Part shown: in pieces, positions 23,844 through 31,673 of the stretch
Position numbering within the stretch: the stretch's first letter is position 1
How the letters are laid out: each line of letters opens with the position of its first letter
Origin: an uncultured Opitutia bacterium
Lineage (GTDB): Bacteria; Verrucomicrobiota; Verrucomicrobiia; Opitutales; Opitutaceae
Direction: 5' to 3'
Assembly: GCA_903825285.1 (NCBI GenBank)
Contig: CAIJZY010000016.1
Span: 1-64,000 of the forward strand
Length of the DNA stretch: 64,000 nt
Position numbers and translations under genes: made by a program
The notes under the pieces: generated by a model
The model's input: the letters and a program-made list of their open reading frames with translations, nothing else
Databases searched by the model: none
What the model was told of the DNA's origin: nothing

Positions 23844-25124
23844 ATGGCCCGCGCCGCATCCGTGGAAACCAAGTCCTGGCTCCGCCTCACCCTCACGCAG
23901 CAGATCGTCCTCGGCCTCGTCGTGGGCGTCGGCATCGGCTGGTGGCTGAGCATTCAGCCCGCCGCCCGCCACGAGCAGTGGGACACCTGGCTCAAGGTCG
24001 TCCGCGACATCTTCCTCCACCTGATCAAGGCGATGATCGCGCCGCTGATCTTCGCGAGCGTGGTCCAGGGCATCGCGGGCACCGGCGACATGCGCAAGGT
24101 CGGCCGGATCGGGGTGAAGGCGCTGCTGTACTTCGAGGTGGTCACGACCGCGGCGCTGGTGGTCGGCCTGGCCGTGGTGAACTTCGTGCGGCCCGGCGCC
24201 GGGGTCATCCTCGGGGCCGACCCGAGCACCGTCGTGGCCAAGCCGCTGGCGCTGCCGGAGATCGTCCTGCACATCTTCCCGACCAGCCTGCTGGACGCGA
24301 TGGCGCGCAACGACGTGCTCCAGGTCGTGTGCTTCGCCGTGCTGTTCGCGATGGCGGTGATCGCGGCGGGCGAGCCCGGCCGGCCGGTGCTGGATTTTTT
24401 CGGCAGCCTGACCCAGGTGATGTTCAAGTTCGCCGGCGTCATCATGAAGTTCGCGCCGTTCGGCGTCGGGGCCGCGATCGCGGTCACGCTCGGCGAGCAG
24501 GGCCTCAGCGCGCTGCTCACGCTCGGGAAGCTCGTCCTCACCCTGTACGCGGCGCTGGCCATCTTCGTGGTGGGCGTGTTCGGGACGGTGATCTGGATCA
24601 CGAAGGTGCCGCTGAAGGCGTTCGCCCGCGCCGTGCGCGAGCCGTTCACGCTCGCATTTGCGACGGCGAACAGCGAGGCGGCGCTGCCCAAGGCCTTTGA
24701 CCTGATGGAGCGCCTCGGCGTCCCGCGCGGGATCGTCGGCTTCGTCCTGCCGGCCGGCTACTCCTTCAACCTCGACGGCTCGACCCTGCACCTGGCCGTG
24801 GCCTCGGTCTTCGTCGCGCAGGCGGCGGAGACGACCACGGGCATCCACTTCGGGCTGGGGCAGCAGATCATGATGATGCTCACGCTCATGCTCACCTCGA
24901 AGGGCGTGGCCGCGGTGCCGCGGGCCTCGTTCGTGGTGCTGGTGGCGGCGCTGCAGTCGTTCAACCTCCCGGTGTCAGGCGCGTTCCTCATCCTCGGCGT
25001 GGATGCGCTGCTCGACATGGCCCGCACCTCGGTGAACGTGATGGGCAACTGCCTCGCCAGCGTGGTCGTGGCGCGCTGGGAGGGGGAGTTCGACGACCGG
25101 AAGGCCCAGGAGAATTTCGGTTAA
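23844..25124 (+). CDS. Dicarboxylate/amino acid:cation symporter (SLC1/DAACS family)
   Basis: A 426-aa inner-membrane transporter. Hallmarks of the GltP/GltPh/DctA family are present: the early KAMIAPLIFASVV helix, the HP1 re-entrant loop with TANSEAALPKAF (residues ~273-284, serine motif), the TM7 signature FNLDGSTLHL (N-x-D-G-T-type, ~309-318), HP2 with LTSKGVAAVP (~350-359) and the TM8 binding motif DALLDMARTSVNVMGN, which includes the substrate-contact Asp and Arg. An Arg in M-A-R-T-S-V-N favours acidic substrates (glutamate/aspartate or C4-dicarboxylate), coupled to H+ or Na+. The gene is flanked by a repeat and a MobA-like gene, and appears to stand alone. Confidence 0.93.
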   Translation: MARAASVETKSWLRLTLTQQIVLGLVVGVGIGWWLSIQPAARHEQWDTWLKVVRDIFLHLIKAMIAPLIFASVVQGIAGTGDMRKVGRIGVKALLYFEVVTTAALVVGLAVVNFVRPGAGVILGADPSTVVAKPLALPEIVLHIFPTSLLDAMARNDVLQVVCFAVLFAMAVIAAGEPGRPVLDFFGSLTQVMFKFAGVIMKFAPFGVGAAIAVTLGEQGLSALLTLGKLVLTLYAALAIFVVGVFGTVIWITKVPLKAFARAVREPFTLAFATANSEAALPKAFDLMERLGVPRGIVGFVLPAGYSFNLDGSTLHLAVASVFVAQAAETTTGIHFGLGQQIMMMLTLMLTSKGVAAVPRASFVVLVAALQSFNLPVSGAFLILGVDALLDMARTSVNVMGNCLASVVVARWEGEFDDRKAQENFG

Positions 25125-25168
25125 CCCGGCCGCAGCAGCTCATCCTCGAATTTCGGATTTTTCCCTTC

Positions 25169-25756
25169 GTGCTTACCTTCAGTGCCGTCCTCCTGGCCGC
25201 CGGCCACTCGATCCGCATGCGCCGCGACAAGGCGCTGCTGGAGCGGGACGGCGCCGTGATGTGGCGGCGGCAGCGCGACCTGCTCGCCGCGGCAGGCGCC
25301 GCGGAGCTGCTGCTGTCGGCCCGGTCGGACCAGGCCTGGGCGGAAACCGCGGAGGGCTTCGCCGGCGTGGTGCGCGACGCGAGCCTCGACTCCGGCCCGC
25401 TGGGCGGGATCGTCGCCGCGCTCGAGCGCGCCGCGCACGGCCACCTCGCCGTGCTGGCGGTGGACCTGCCGCGGATGGAGCCCGCCTGGTTGGCGGGCCT
25501 GGCGGCGGACGCGCGGCCCGGCGTGGGCGTGGTCGGGCGGCTCGGCGGATTCTTCGAGCCCCTGGCGGCGATCTACCCGCGCGAGCTGGCGCCGCTGGCC
25601 CGCGCCGCGCTGGAGCGGCGCGAGCTGTCGCTGCAGAAGCTGCTGCACGCCGGCGTCACCGCCGGCCTGCTCCAGGCGCGCGACATCACCGCCGCGGAGG
25701 CGCCCCTTTTCACGAACTGGAACGAGCCGACCAGCCCCGCGGGGCCGGGCCCTTAG
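25169..25756 (+). CDS. mobA: MobA-like nucleotidyltransferase (molybdenum cofactor guanylyltransferase)
   Basis: 195 aa from a GTG start at 25169. The nucleotide-binding N-terminus is AVLLAAGHSIRMRRDKALL, the L-A-A-G-x-S-x-R-M-G-x-x-K signature with H and R at two variable places; the diphosphate-binding Arg/Lys are kept. Next come SGPLGGIVAALE and the metal-binding D in LAVLAVDLPRMEP. The C-terminal FTNWNEP corresponds to the N-x-N-T/x-P-E-D end of MobA. It would attach GMP to molybdopterin, activating Mo enzymes; MobA-type enzymes are hard to tell from MocA/CofC-like relatives, so the exact substrate is uncertain. It starts 44 bp after the symporter stop and converges on a small membrane-protein gene. 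Confidence 0.75.
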   Translation: MLTFSAVLLAAGHSIRMRRDKALLERDGAVMWRRQRDLLAAAGAAELLLSARSDQAWAETAEGFAGVVRDASLDSGPLGGIVAALERAAHGHLAVLAVDLPRMEPAWLAGLAADARPGVGVVGRLGGFFEPLAAIYPRELAPLARAALERRELSLQKLLHAGVTAGLLQARDITAAEAPLFTNWNEPTSPAGPGP

Positions 25757-25773
25757 CCTGGTCCGGACGGGCG

Positions 25774-26289
25774 CTACAGTTCGCCGGTTTCCTCCATCGC
25801 CTCCGCGACGGCGTCGCGGCGGCGGTGGTAGTAGAGGGCCATGCCGCCGGGGTAGAGCAGGGCGATGAGCGCGACGACGGCGTAGGTGAGGCAGTACGAG
25901 AGCAGCAGGAACTCATCCTCGGTCAGGCCCGTCTGGGGCAGCGACGCGCGCAGGTCAGCGGTGACCGCCGCGCGCAGCGGCGTGAGGTCCACGTGCGTGA
26001 ACTGCCAGGCGCAGAGCGCGAGGAGGAAGGCCATGCAGAACAGCTGCCCGCCCACGAGCCAGCGCAGGCCCCGGGGCTCGCCCCCGGCCAGGAGGGTGGC
26101 GCCGTGGAGCGTCAGGGCCCCGGTGCCGGCGACCAGCAGCCAGGTGAGCGCGCCCGGGACCTCGCCGGCCGCGGCGCCGAGCAGCCCGAAGACGCTGCCG
26201 AGCACCAGCAGCCAGGTGCCGTTGCGGCGCGCGTGGCGGAGGACGCGGACCAGGGTCTCGAAAGGCAGCAGGGGCGGGGAGGAGGACAT
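25774..26289 (-). CDS. Hypothetical four-TM membrane protein
   Basis: 171 aa from ATG 26289. Hydrophobic helices lie at ~22-42, ~48-66, ~75-98 and ~133-155, preceded by a short soluble N-terminus with basic RHARRNG. The C-terminus YYHRRRDAVAEAMEETGEL is basic then acidic and cytoplasmic. A conserved-looking loop (TEDEFLLLSYCLTYAVVAL) precedes the last helix. I do not recognise a family. It converges with mobA (17 bp apart) and starts next to a TCATTCTGAGCGAAGCG repeat that lies between it and the divergent helicase gene. Confidence 0.7.
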   Translation of the reverse strand: MSSSPPLLPFETLVRVLRHARRNGTWLLVLGSVFGLLGAAAGEVPGALTWLLVAGTGALTLHGATLLAGGEPRGLRWLVGGQLFCMAFLLALCAWQFTHVDLTPLRAAVTADLRASLPQTGLTEDEFLLLSYCLTYAVVALIALLYPGGMALYYHRRRDAVAEAMEETGEL

Positions 26290-26310
26290 GCGGGCGGAGG
26301 GATGCAAACA

Positions 26311-26349
26311 GTGTCGCACTGGAATCCTCGCTTCGCTCAGAATGACAAA
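26311..26349. repeat. TCATTCTGAGCGAAGCGAGGATTCC-type dispersed repeat
   Basis: On the minus strand the element reads GTCATTCTGAGCGAAGCG then AGGATTCCAGTGCGACAC. Translated in one minus frame it gives the peptide CHSERSED, a familiar artefact found between genes of many bacteria. It sits between the divergent starts of the membrane-protein and HrpA genes, and therefore argues against the ATG at 26302 as the helicase start. Confidence 0.7.
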
Positions 26350-26358
26350 CTAAATTCC

Positions 26359-29300
26359 GTGGCCGCCCGTCGTTCACCCGCCAATTTTCCGTTTCGCCTC
26401 GAGTTTCCGCCCGAGCTGCCGATCAGCGCGCGGGCGGAGGAAATCGTCGCGGCCATCCAGGCCCATCAGGTGGTGATCCTCGCGGGCGAGACCGGCTCGG
26501 GCAAAACCACGCAGATCCCGAAGTTCTGCCTGGCCGCCGGCCGCGGCACCGCCGGGCGCATCGCCTGCACCCAGCCCCGCCGCGTCGCGGCGCTGTCGAT
26601 CTCGCGGCGCGTGGCCGAGGAGCTCGGCGTGGCCTGGGGCCGCGAGGTCGGGTGCAAGGTGCGGTTCAGCGACCAGACCACCCCGGCGACCGTCATCAAG
26701 TTCCTCACCGACGGCATGCTCCTGGCCGAGCTCCAGGGCGACCCGCAGCTGCGCGAGTACGACACCCTCATCATCGACGAGGCCCACGAGCGCTCGCTCA
26801 ACATCGACTTCCTCCTCGGCCACCTGCGCACCCTGCGGCTCCGGCGGCCGGAGCTGAAGGTCATCATCACGTCGGCCACGATCGACACCGAGCTGTTCAG
26901 CCAGGCCTTCGACGGCGCGCCCGTGCTGCGGGTCGAGGGCCGCACCTTTCCCGTCGAGGTGATCTATGCCCCGCTCGACTCCCTCGGCTCGGACGCGGCG
27001 GAGGGCGACGAGCGGGAGGCGAAGGCGGAGGCGCTGCACTACATCGACGGCGCGGTGGAGGCGGTGGAGCGCATCGTGCGCGACAGCCCGGCGGGCGACA
27101 TCCTGGTGTTCATGCCCAGCGAGCGTGACATCCGCGAGGCCGGCGACCTCCTGACCGGGCGCCGGCTCCGGGACTGCGAGCTCGTGCCCCTGTACGGCCG
27201 GCTCTCGAACGCCGAGCAGCAGCGCGTGTTCGCGCCGACGCCGCACCGCAAGATCGTCGTCGCGACCAACATCGCCGAGACCTCGCTCACTATCCCCGGC
27301 ATCCGCTTCGTGGTGGACACCGGCCTCGCCCGCCTGAGCCGGTACGCGCCGCAGGCGCGCACCCGGCGGCTCCCGATCGAGCCCATCGCGCAGTCCAGCG
27401 CCGACCAGCGCAAGGGCCGGTGCGGCCGCGTCGCGGACGGCGTGTGCATCCGGCTCTACGCCGAGGCGGACTACCTCGAGCGCCCGCGCTTCACCCAGCC
27501 GGAGATCCAGCGGGCCAACCTGGCGGACGTCATCCTGCGCATGAAGGCCTTCGGCCTCGGCGACATCGAGCGGTTCCCCTTCATCAACCAGCCCGCGGTG
27601 AAGTCCATCCGCGCCGGCTACGCGCTGCTCGAGGAGCTGGGGGCGATCGCGCCCGCCGAGGGCGCCGCGGCGGCCCTGGCCCGCGAGCTCACGCCGGTCG
27701 GGGCCGAGCTGGCGCGCCTGCCGGTGGACCCGACCGTGGGGCGCATGATCCTGCAGGCGCGGACGGAGCGCGCGCTCGCCGAGGTGCTCGTGATCGCCTC
27801 CGGGCTCTCGATCCAGGACCCGCGCGAGCGGCCGCTCGACCGGCAGGCGCAGGCCGACGCCGCCCACCGCCGCTTTGTCCATCCCGACTCGGACTTCCTC
27901 ACGCTCTACAACATCTGGGAGGCCTACCACGACCAGTTCGAGACCCTCACGCAGGCGAAGCTCCGGCGGTTCTGCCGGGATCATTTCCTGAGCTACACGC
28001 GCATGCGCGAGTGGCGCGACATCCACGCGCAGTTGCTCGAGGTGCTGCGCGAGCGCGAGGGGTTCCGGATGACGTCGGCATACCGCGGCGTGGCGGCCGA
28101 CGACCCGAAGGCCACCGCGTTCGGCACGCCGGCCTTCCGCGCGGTCCACCGCAGCATCCTGGCCGGCCTGCTCGGCAACATCGCGGTGCGCGACGACGAG
28201 GGCGGCTACAAGGCGACGCACGACCGGCGCGTGGCGCTGTTCCCCGGCTCGGTGCTGTTCGTGCGCGACGAGCCGAGAAAGAAGGCGGCCCCCGCGAAGC
28301 CGGCCGGCGCCGGGCGCGCCCCGCGCTGGCTGATGGCCGCGGAGATCATGGAGACCACGCGCCTGTACGCGCGCACCGGCGCGCGGCTCGACCCGGCGTG
28401 GGCGCTGGACCTCGGGGCGCACCTCGTGCGCGTGGCACACAGCGAGCCGTTCTGGGACGAGGCGGGCGGACGCGTGCTGGCGAAGCAGCGCACGCGGCTG
28501 TACGGCCTCGAGCTGGAGAGCCGGGCCGTGGGCTATGGCCGGATCAACCCGGCGGCGGCCACCGAGATCCTCATCCGCGAGGGGCTGGTGAACGACACGA
28601 TCGCGTTTCCCCTGGATTTCATCGCCCACAACCGCCGCGTGCGGGAGCGGATCGAGGTCATCCTCACGCGCACGCGCGATGCCGGCTACCTCAACCTCGA
28701 CGAGGCCGCCTACCGGTTCTATGCGGCGCGGCTGGCGGACACCCCGGTCGCGTCGGTCGCCGAGCTCGTCGACCTCGTGCGGGCGCGGCGCGGGGCCGAG
28801 CCGCGGTTCCTGATGATGGAGCCGGACGACCTGCGCGACCCGGCCACGCTGGCCCACGACGCGGAGGCGTTTCCCGAGTCGCTGCCGCTGCCGAACGCCG
28901 CGCTGCCGCTGGCCTACGCCTACAAGCCCGGCCAGGCGGACGACGGCGTGACCCTCGACGTCACGGTGGCCGCGGCGGAGCACCTCACCGCGGCGGCGCT
29001 GGACTGGGCGGTGCCCGGCCACCTGGAGGCGAAGGTCGCGCACTACCTCCGCGCGCTGCCGAAGGAGCTGCGCCGGGGCTTTGTGCCGCTGGCGGAGACG
29101 GCGCGCAGCCTGGCAGAGGAGCTGGCGGCGCGCGACCGGCTGACCGGCCGCCGCGAGCCGCTGACCGCCGCGCTGGCGGCCCGCATCGCGGAGCGCTGGC
29201 GCGTGGCGGTGGACCCGGCGCTGTGGGACGACAAGCCCCTGCCGGACCACCTGCGCGTGCGCATCCGCGTCGTGGATGCGGCCGGCCGCGAGCTCGGGGC

Positions 29301-30363
29301 GAGCCGGGAGCTGGCGGAGATCCGCGCCGTGCTGCAGAACCAGGCGCGCGCGGCGAGCGCGGGCGTGGCGCAGGAGGACCCGGCGGCGTGGCGGGCGGCC
29401 CGCGCGCGCTGGGAGCGGACCGCGCAGACGACCTGGACCTTTGGCGACGTGCCCGAGCGCGTGCCGGTGGCGGAGCCGGCGGGCGTGCCCGTGTTCGCGT
29501 TCCCCGGCCTGCGCGCGGCCCCGGGCGGCGTGGAGCTGCGGCTGTACCCGACCCCCGAGGTGGCGCGGGCCGCGACGCGCGCCGGGCTGGCGGCGCTGCT
29601 GGAGCGGGAGCTGGGCGCCGACCTGGGCTGGACCGAACGCGACCTCCGCGCGCTGCGGGAACTCGGCACCTCGACGGCGACGCTGGCGCCGACGGCGCAG
29701 CTGCAGGCGGATGCGCTCCAGTCGATCCGGCGCTGGATCTGCGACCCGGCGCGGGTGCCGCAGCCGACGGCAGCGGCGTTTGCCGCGGCGGTGGCGAAGG
29801 CCCGGTCGGACCTGCGCGGGCTTGTGCCGCGGCTGACGGACCTGCTCCGCGAGATTCTCACGCTGCGGCAGGCGCTGCTGGTGCACCCGACGCCGCCGGC
29901 CGGGCAGGACCGCGACCTGGCAGCGCTGCTTGCGCCCGACTTCCTCCGCACGACGCCGTACGCGCAGCTCGCGCAGTTTCCCCGGTACCTGAAGGCGATG
30001 AGGCTCCGGGCCGACCGCTGGCGGCAGCAGCCGACGAAGGACGCGGACCGCGCCGCGCAGCTTGCGCCGTATGTGGCAGCCCTCGGCGGCTTGGCCACGG
30101 CGGAGCCGGAGGCCGCCGGTGCGCTCCGCTGGCTGGTGGAGGAATTTCGCGTCAGCCTCTTCGCGCAGGAACTCGGCACGGCGGAGCCGGTGTCGGCCGT
30201 GAAGCTCGACCGGGCGTTCGCCGCGGCGCGGGCGGGTGGTCCGGCGGCCCGGCCGGAGCCCGCGCCGGCCGCCAAGCCGATCGTGGCGGCGCCGGTGGCG
30301 GAAAAGAAGGCGCCGCCCCTCAAGAGCCTCGGCGCGCTCGACCGGCTGTTCCCGCGCGGTTGA
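26359..30363 (+). CDS. hrpA: ATP-dependent RNA helicase HrpA
   Basis: A 1334-aa DEAH-box helicase. GTG 26359 is chosen; the ATG at 26302 would force translation through a dispersed intergenic repeat. Motifs in order: I AGETGSGKTTQIPKF, Ia TQPRRVAA, II IIDEAHERS, III TSATI, V NIAETSLTIPG, VI SADQRKGRCGRV. After the helicase core come the HA2/ratchet region, an OB-like domain (VALFPGSVLF), and the long C-terminal DUF3418 domain typical of HrpA rather than HrpB (DYLPKELRRGFVPL-like segment as RALPKELRRGFVPL). A Lys/Ala/Pro-rich tail ends in LGALDRLFPRG. HrpA acts in mRNA processing and rescue of stalled/collided ribosomes. The length is close to E. coli HrpA (~1300). A dienelactone hydrolase gene follows 32 bp later. 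Confidence 0.93.
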   Translation: MAARRSPANFPFRLEFPPELPISARAEEIVAAIQAHQVVILAGETGSGKTTQIPKFCLAAGRGTAGRIACTQPRRVAALSISRRVAEELGVAWGREVGCKVRFSDQTTPATVIKFLTDGMLLAELQGDPQLREYDTLIIDEAHERSLNIDFLLGHLRTLRLRRPELKVIITSATIDTELFSQAFDGAPVLRVEGRTFPVEVIYAPLDSLGSDAAEGDEREAKAEALHYIDGAVEAVERIVRDSPAGDILVFMPSERDIREAGDLLTGRRLRDCELVPLYGRLSNAEQQRVFAPTPHRKIVVATNIAETSLTIPGIRFVVDTGLARLSRYAPQARTRRLPIEPIAQSSADQRKGRCGRVADGVCIRLYAEADYLERPRFTQPEIQRANLADVILRMKAFGLGDIERFPFINQPAVKSIRAGYALLEELGAIAPAEGAAAALARELTPVGAELARLPVDPTVGRMILQARTERALAEVLVIASGLSIQDPRERPLDRQAQADAAHRRFVHPDSDFLTLYNIWEAYHDQFETLTQAKLRRFCRDHFLSYTRMREWRDIHAQLLEVLREREGFRMTSAYRGVAADDPKATAFGTPAFRAVHRSILAGLLGNIAVRDDEGGYKATHDRRVALFPGSVLFVRDEPRKKAAPAKPAGAGRAPRWLMAAEIMETTRLYARTGARLDPAWALDLGAHLVRVAHSEPFWDEAGGRVLAKQRTRLYGLELESRAVGYGRINPAAATEILIREGLVNDTIAFPLDFIAHNRRVRERIEVILTRTRDAGYLNLDEAAYRFYAARLADTPVASVAELVDLVRARRGAEPRFLMMEPDDLRDPATLAHDAEAFPESLPLPNAALPLAYAYKPGQADDGVTLDVTVAAAEHLTAAALDWAVPGHLEAKVAHYLRALPKELRRGFVPLAETARSLAEELAARDRLTGRREPLTAALAARIAERWRVAVDPALWDDKPLPDHLRVRIRVVDAAGRELGASRELAEIRAVLQNQARAASAGVAQEDPAAWRAARARWERTAQTTWTFGDVPERVPVAEPAGVPVFAFPGLRAAPGGVELRLYPTPEVARAATRAGLAALLERELGADLGWTERDLRALRELGTSTATLAPTAQLQADALQSIRRWICDPARVPQPTAAAFAAAVAKARSDLRGLVPRLTDLLREILTLRQALLVHPTPPAGQDRDLAALLAPDFLRTTPYAQLAQFPRYLKAMRLRADRWRQQPTKDADRAAQLAPYVAALGGLATAEPEAAGALRWLVEEFRVSLFAQELGTAEPVSAVKLDRAFAAARAGGPAARPEPAPAAKPIVAAPVAEKKAPPLKSLGALDRLFPRG

Positions 30364-30395
30364 CGCCGCGGGGGAGTGGCGCACAGTGCGCCGAC

Positions 30396-31190
30396 ATGAA
30401 ACCCGTCCTCGCCCTCCTGCTCGCGGGCGCCCTCGCGGCGTCCGCCTCGGCCAAGATCGTCACCCGTGCCGTCGCCTACACCCATGCCGGCGTGAAGCTC
30501 GAGGGCTACCTCGCCTATGACGACCGCGGCGCGGCCCGGCGCCCCGGCGTGCTGGTGGTGCCGGAGTGGTGGGGCCTGAACGACTATGTGAAGGGCCGCG
30601 CGGAGCAGCTGGCGGCGCTGGGCTACGTGGCGTTCGCGGCGGACATGTACGGCGCGGGGGTGTCGACGACCGACCCGAAGCAGGCGGGCGCGCTCGCCGG
30701 GCAGTTTTATGGCAAGCCGCTGATGGCGGAGCGGGCGCAGGCCGGGCTCGACCAGCTGCTGGCCACGGGCCGGGTGGATCCCACGAAGGTCGCCGCGATC
30801 GGCTACTGCTTCGGCGGCTCGACCGTGCAGGCGCTGGCTTACTCCGGCGCGCCGCTCGCGGGGATCGTGAGCTTCCACGGCGGGCTGATCCCGGTGCCGG
30901 CGGACGCGGCGGCGAAGACGCGGGCGAAGCTCCTCCTGTGCCACGGCGGCGCGGACGGATTCATCCCGCCGAAGGACGTGGATGCCTTCCTGCAGGCGAT
31001 GGAGGCCGGCAAGTTCGACTACCAGTTCATCAGCTACGCCGGGGCGGTGCACGCCTTCACGAATCCCGGCGCGGACGCGCTGGCGGCCCGGAACGGCCTG
31101 AAGGGCATCGCCTACAACCGGGCGGCGGACCTCCGGTCCTGGCGGCACATGCGGGATTTCTTCGCGGAGATCTTTGGCGAGGCCAAGTAG
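30396..31190 (+). CDS. Exported dienelactone hydrolase-family protein
   Basis: 264 aa from ATG 30396. A signal peptide is evident at 1-19 (LALLLAGALAASASA). The mature part is a complete DLH domain: E57 in VVPEWWGLN, nucleophile Cys138 in IGYCFGGS, Asp187 in CHGGADGFIP and His219 in AVHAFTNP, i.e. the C-D-H triad with the auxiliary Glu of dienelactone hydrolases. It would hydrolyse a lactone or ester, but the periplasmic location makes a classical chlorocatechol role unlikely. It lies 32 bp after hrpA; the function of the two is unrelated, so co-transcription may be incidental. A 51-bp gap leads to the next gene. Confidence 0.9.
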   Translation: MKPVLALLLAGALAASASAKIVTRAVAYTHAGVKLEGYLAYDDRGAARRPGVLVVPEWWGLNDYVKGRAEQLAALGYVAFAADMYGAGVSTTDPKQAGALAGQFYGKPLMAERAQAGLDQLLATGRVDPTKVAAIGYCFGGSTVQALAYSGAPLAGIVSFHGGLIPVPADAAAKTRAKLLLCHGGADGFIPPKDVDAFLQAMEAGKFDYQFISYAGAVHAFTNPGADALAARNGLKGIAYNRAADLRSWRHMRDFFAEIFGEAK

Positions 31191-31241
31191 GCGAGGACGG
31201 CCCCGGCTTGCCTCGGCGCGTGGATTGACTTTTGTGCGGGC

Positions 31242-31658
31242 ATGGACCTTTCGACCGCCCGCAAGCACATCGCGACCAGTTTCGAGCGCATGCGCGCCCT
31301 CTACTCGCGGCCGGTGTTTGACGAGTGGGTCATCGTGACGGCCGCGGCGCAGCGCAGCGTGCTGGCGTACTCGGGTCCGCGGCTCGAGGAGTTCCGGCAG
31401 AAGCTGCCGTCGGACATCGAGCCGCTCCTGGCACAGCTGGCGGGGCGCAACCTCGCGATCGGCGACTTCGAGTTCACGCAGGCCGGCGACGGCACGCGGC
31501 ACGACGCCCTCATCCGGCTCGGCGCCAGCAGCTACCTCGTCTGCAACAACCTCGCGCACTCGATGGCGGATCTCCGCCGCGACCAGCGCTGGCTGAAGGC
31601 GCAGGGCGCGTTCGTGGACCTGTCCGAGCAGTTCCGCGCCGACCCGCTCGAGGCGTAG
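31242..31658 (+). CDS. Conserved-looking hypothetical protein
   Basis: 138 aa from ATG 31242; no signal peptide or membrane helix. The predicted pattern is an N-terminal helix (STARKHIATSFERMRALY), then strands (EWVIVTAAAQRSVLAYSG), a helix, strands (LAIGDFEFTQAGDGTRHDAL and SSYLVCNN) and a C-terminal helix. This mixed alpha/beta layout recalls roadblock/longin-like small folds but I cannot name a family. Its stop is 15 bp from the convergent stop of the six-PAS kinase. Codon use is as in neighbours, so I regard it as a real gene. Confidence 0.7.
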   Translation: MDLSTARKHIATSFERMRALYSRPVFDEWVIVTAAAQRSVLAYSGPRLEEFRQKLPSDIEPLLAQLAGRNLAIGDFEFTQAGDGTRHDALIRLGASSYLVCNNLAHSMADLRRDQRWLKAQGAFVDLSEQFRADPLEA

Positions 31659-31673
31659 GGCGCCCGCGGGCCG

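Noticed and set aside
25261-26301. Upstream extension of the hrpA frame (to 25261)
   Set aside because: The extension is a shadow of mobA and of the antisense of a membrane-protein gene; helicase homology starts after 26359.
26374-30384. A 1336-aa open frame on the minus strand, opposite hrpA
   Set aside because: It is a GC-driven antisense shadow: the product is Arg/Gly/His-rich with no domain, while the plus strand encodes a full HrpA helicase.
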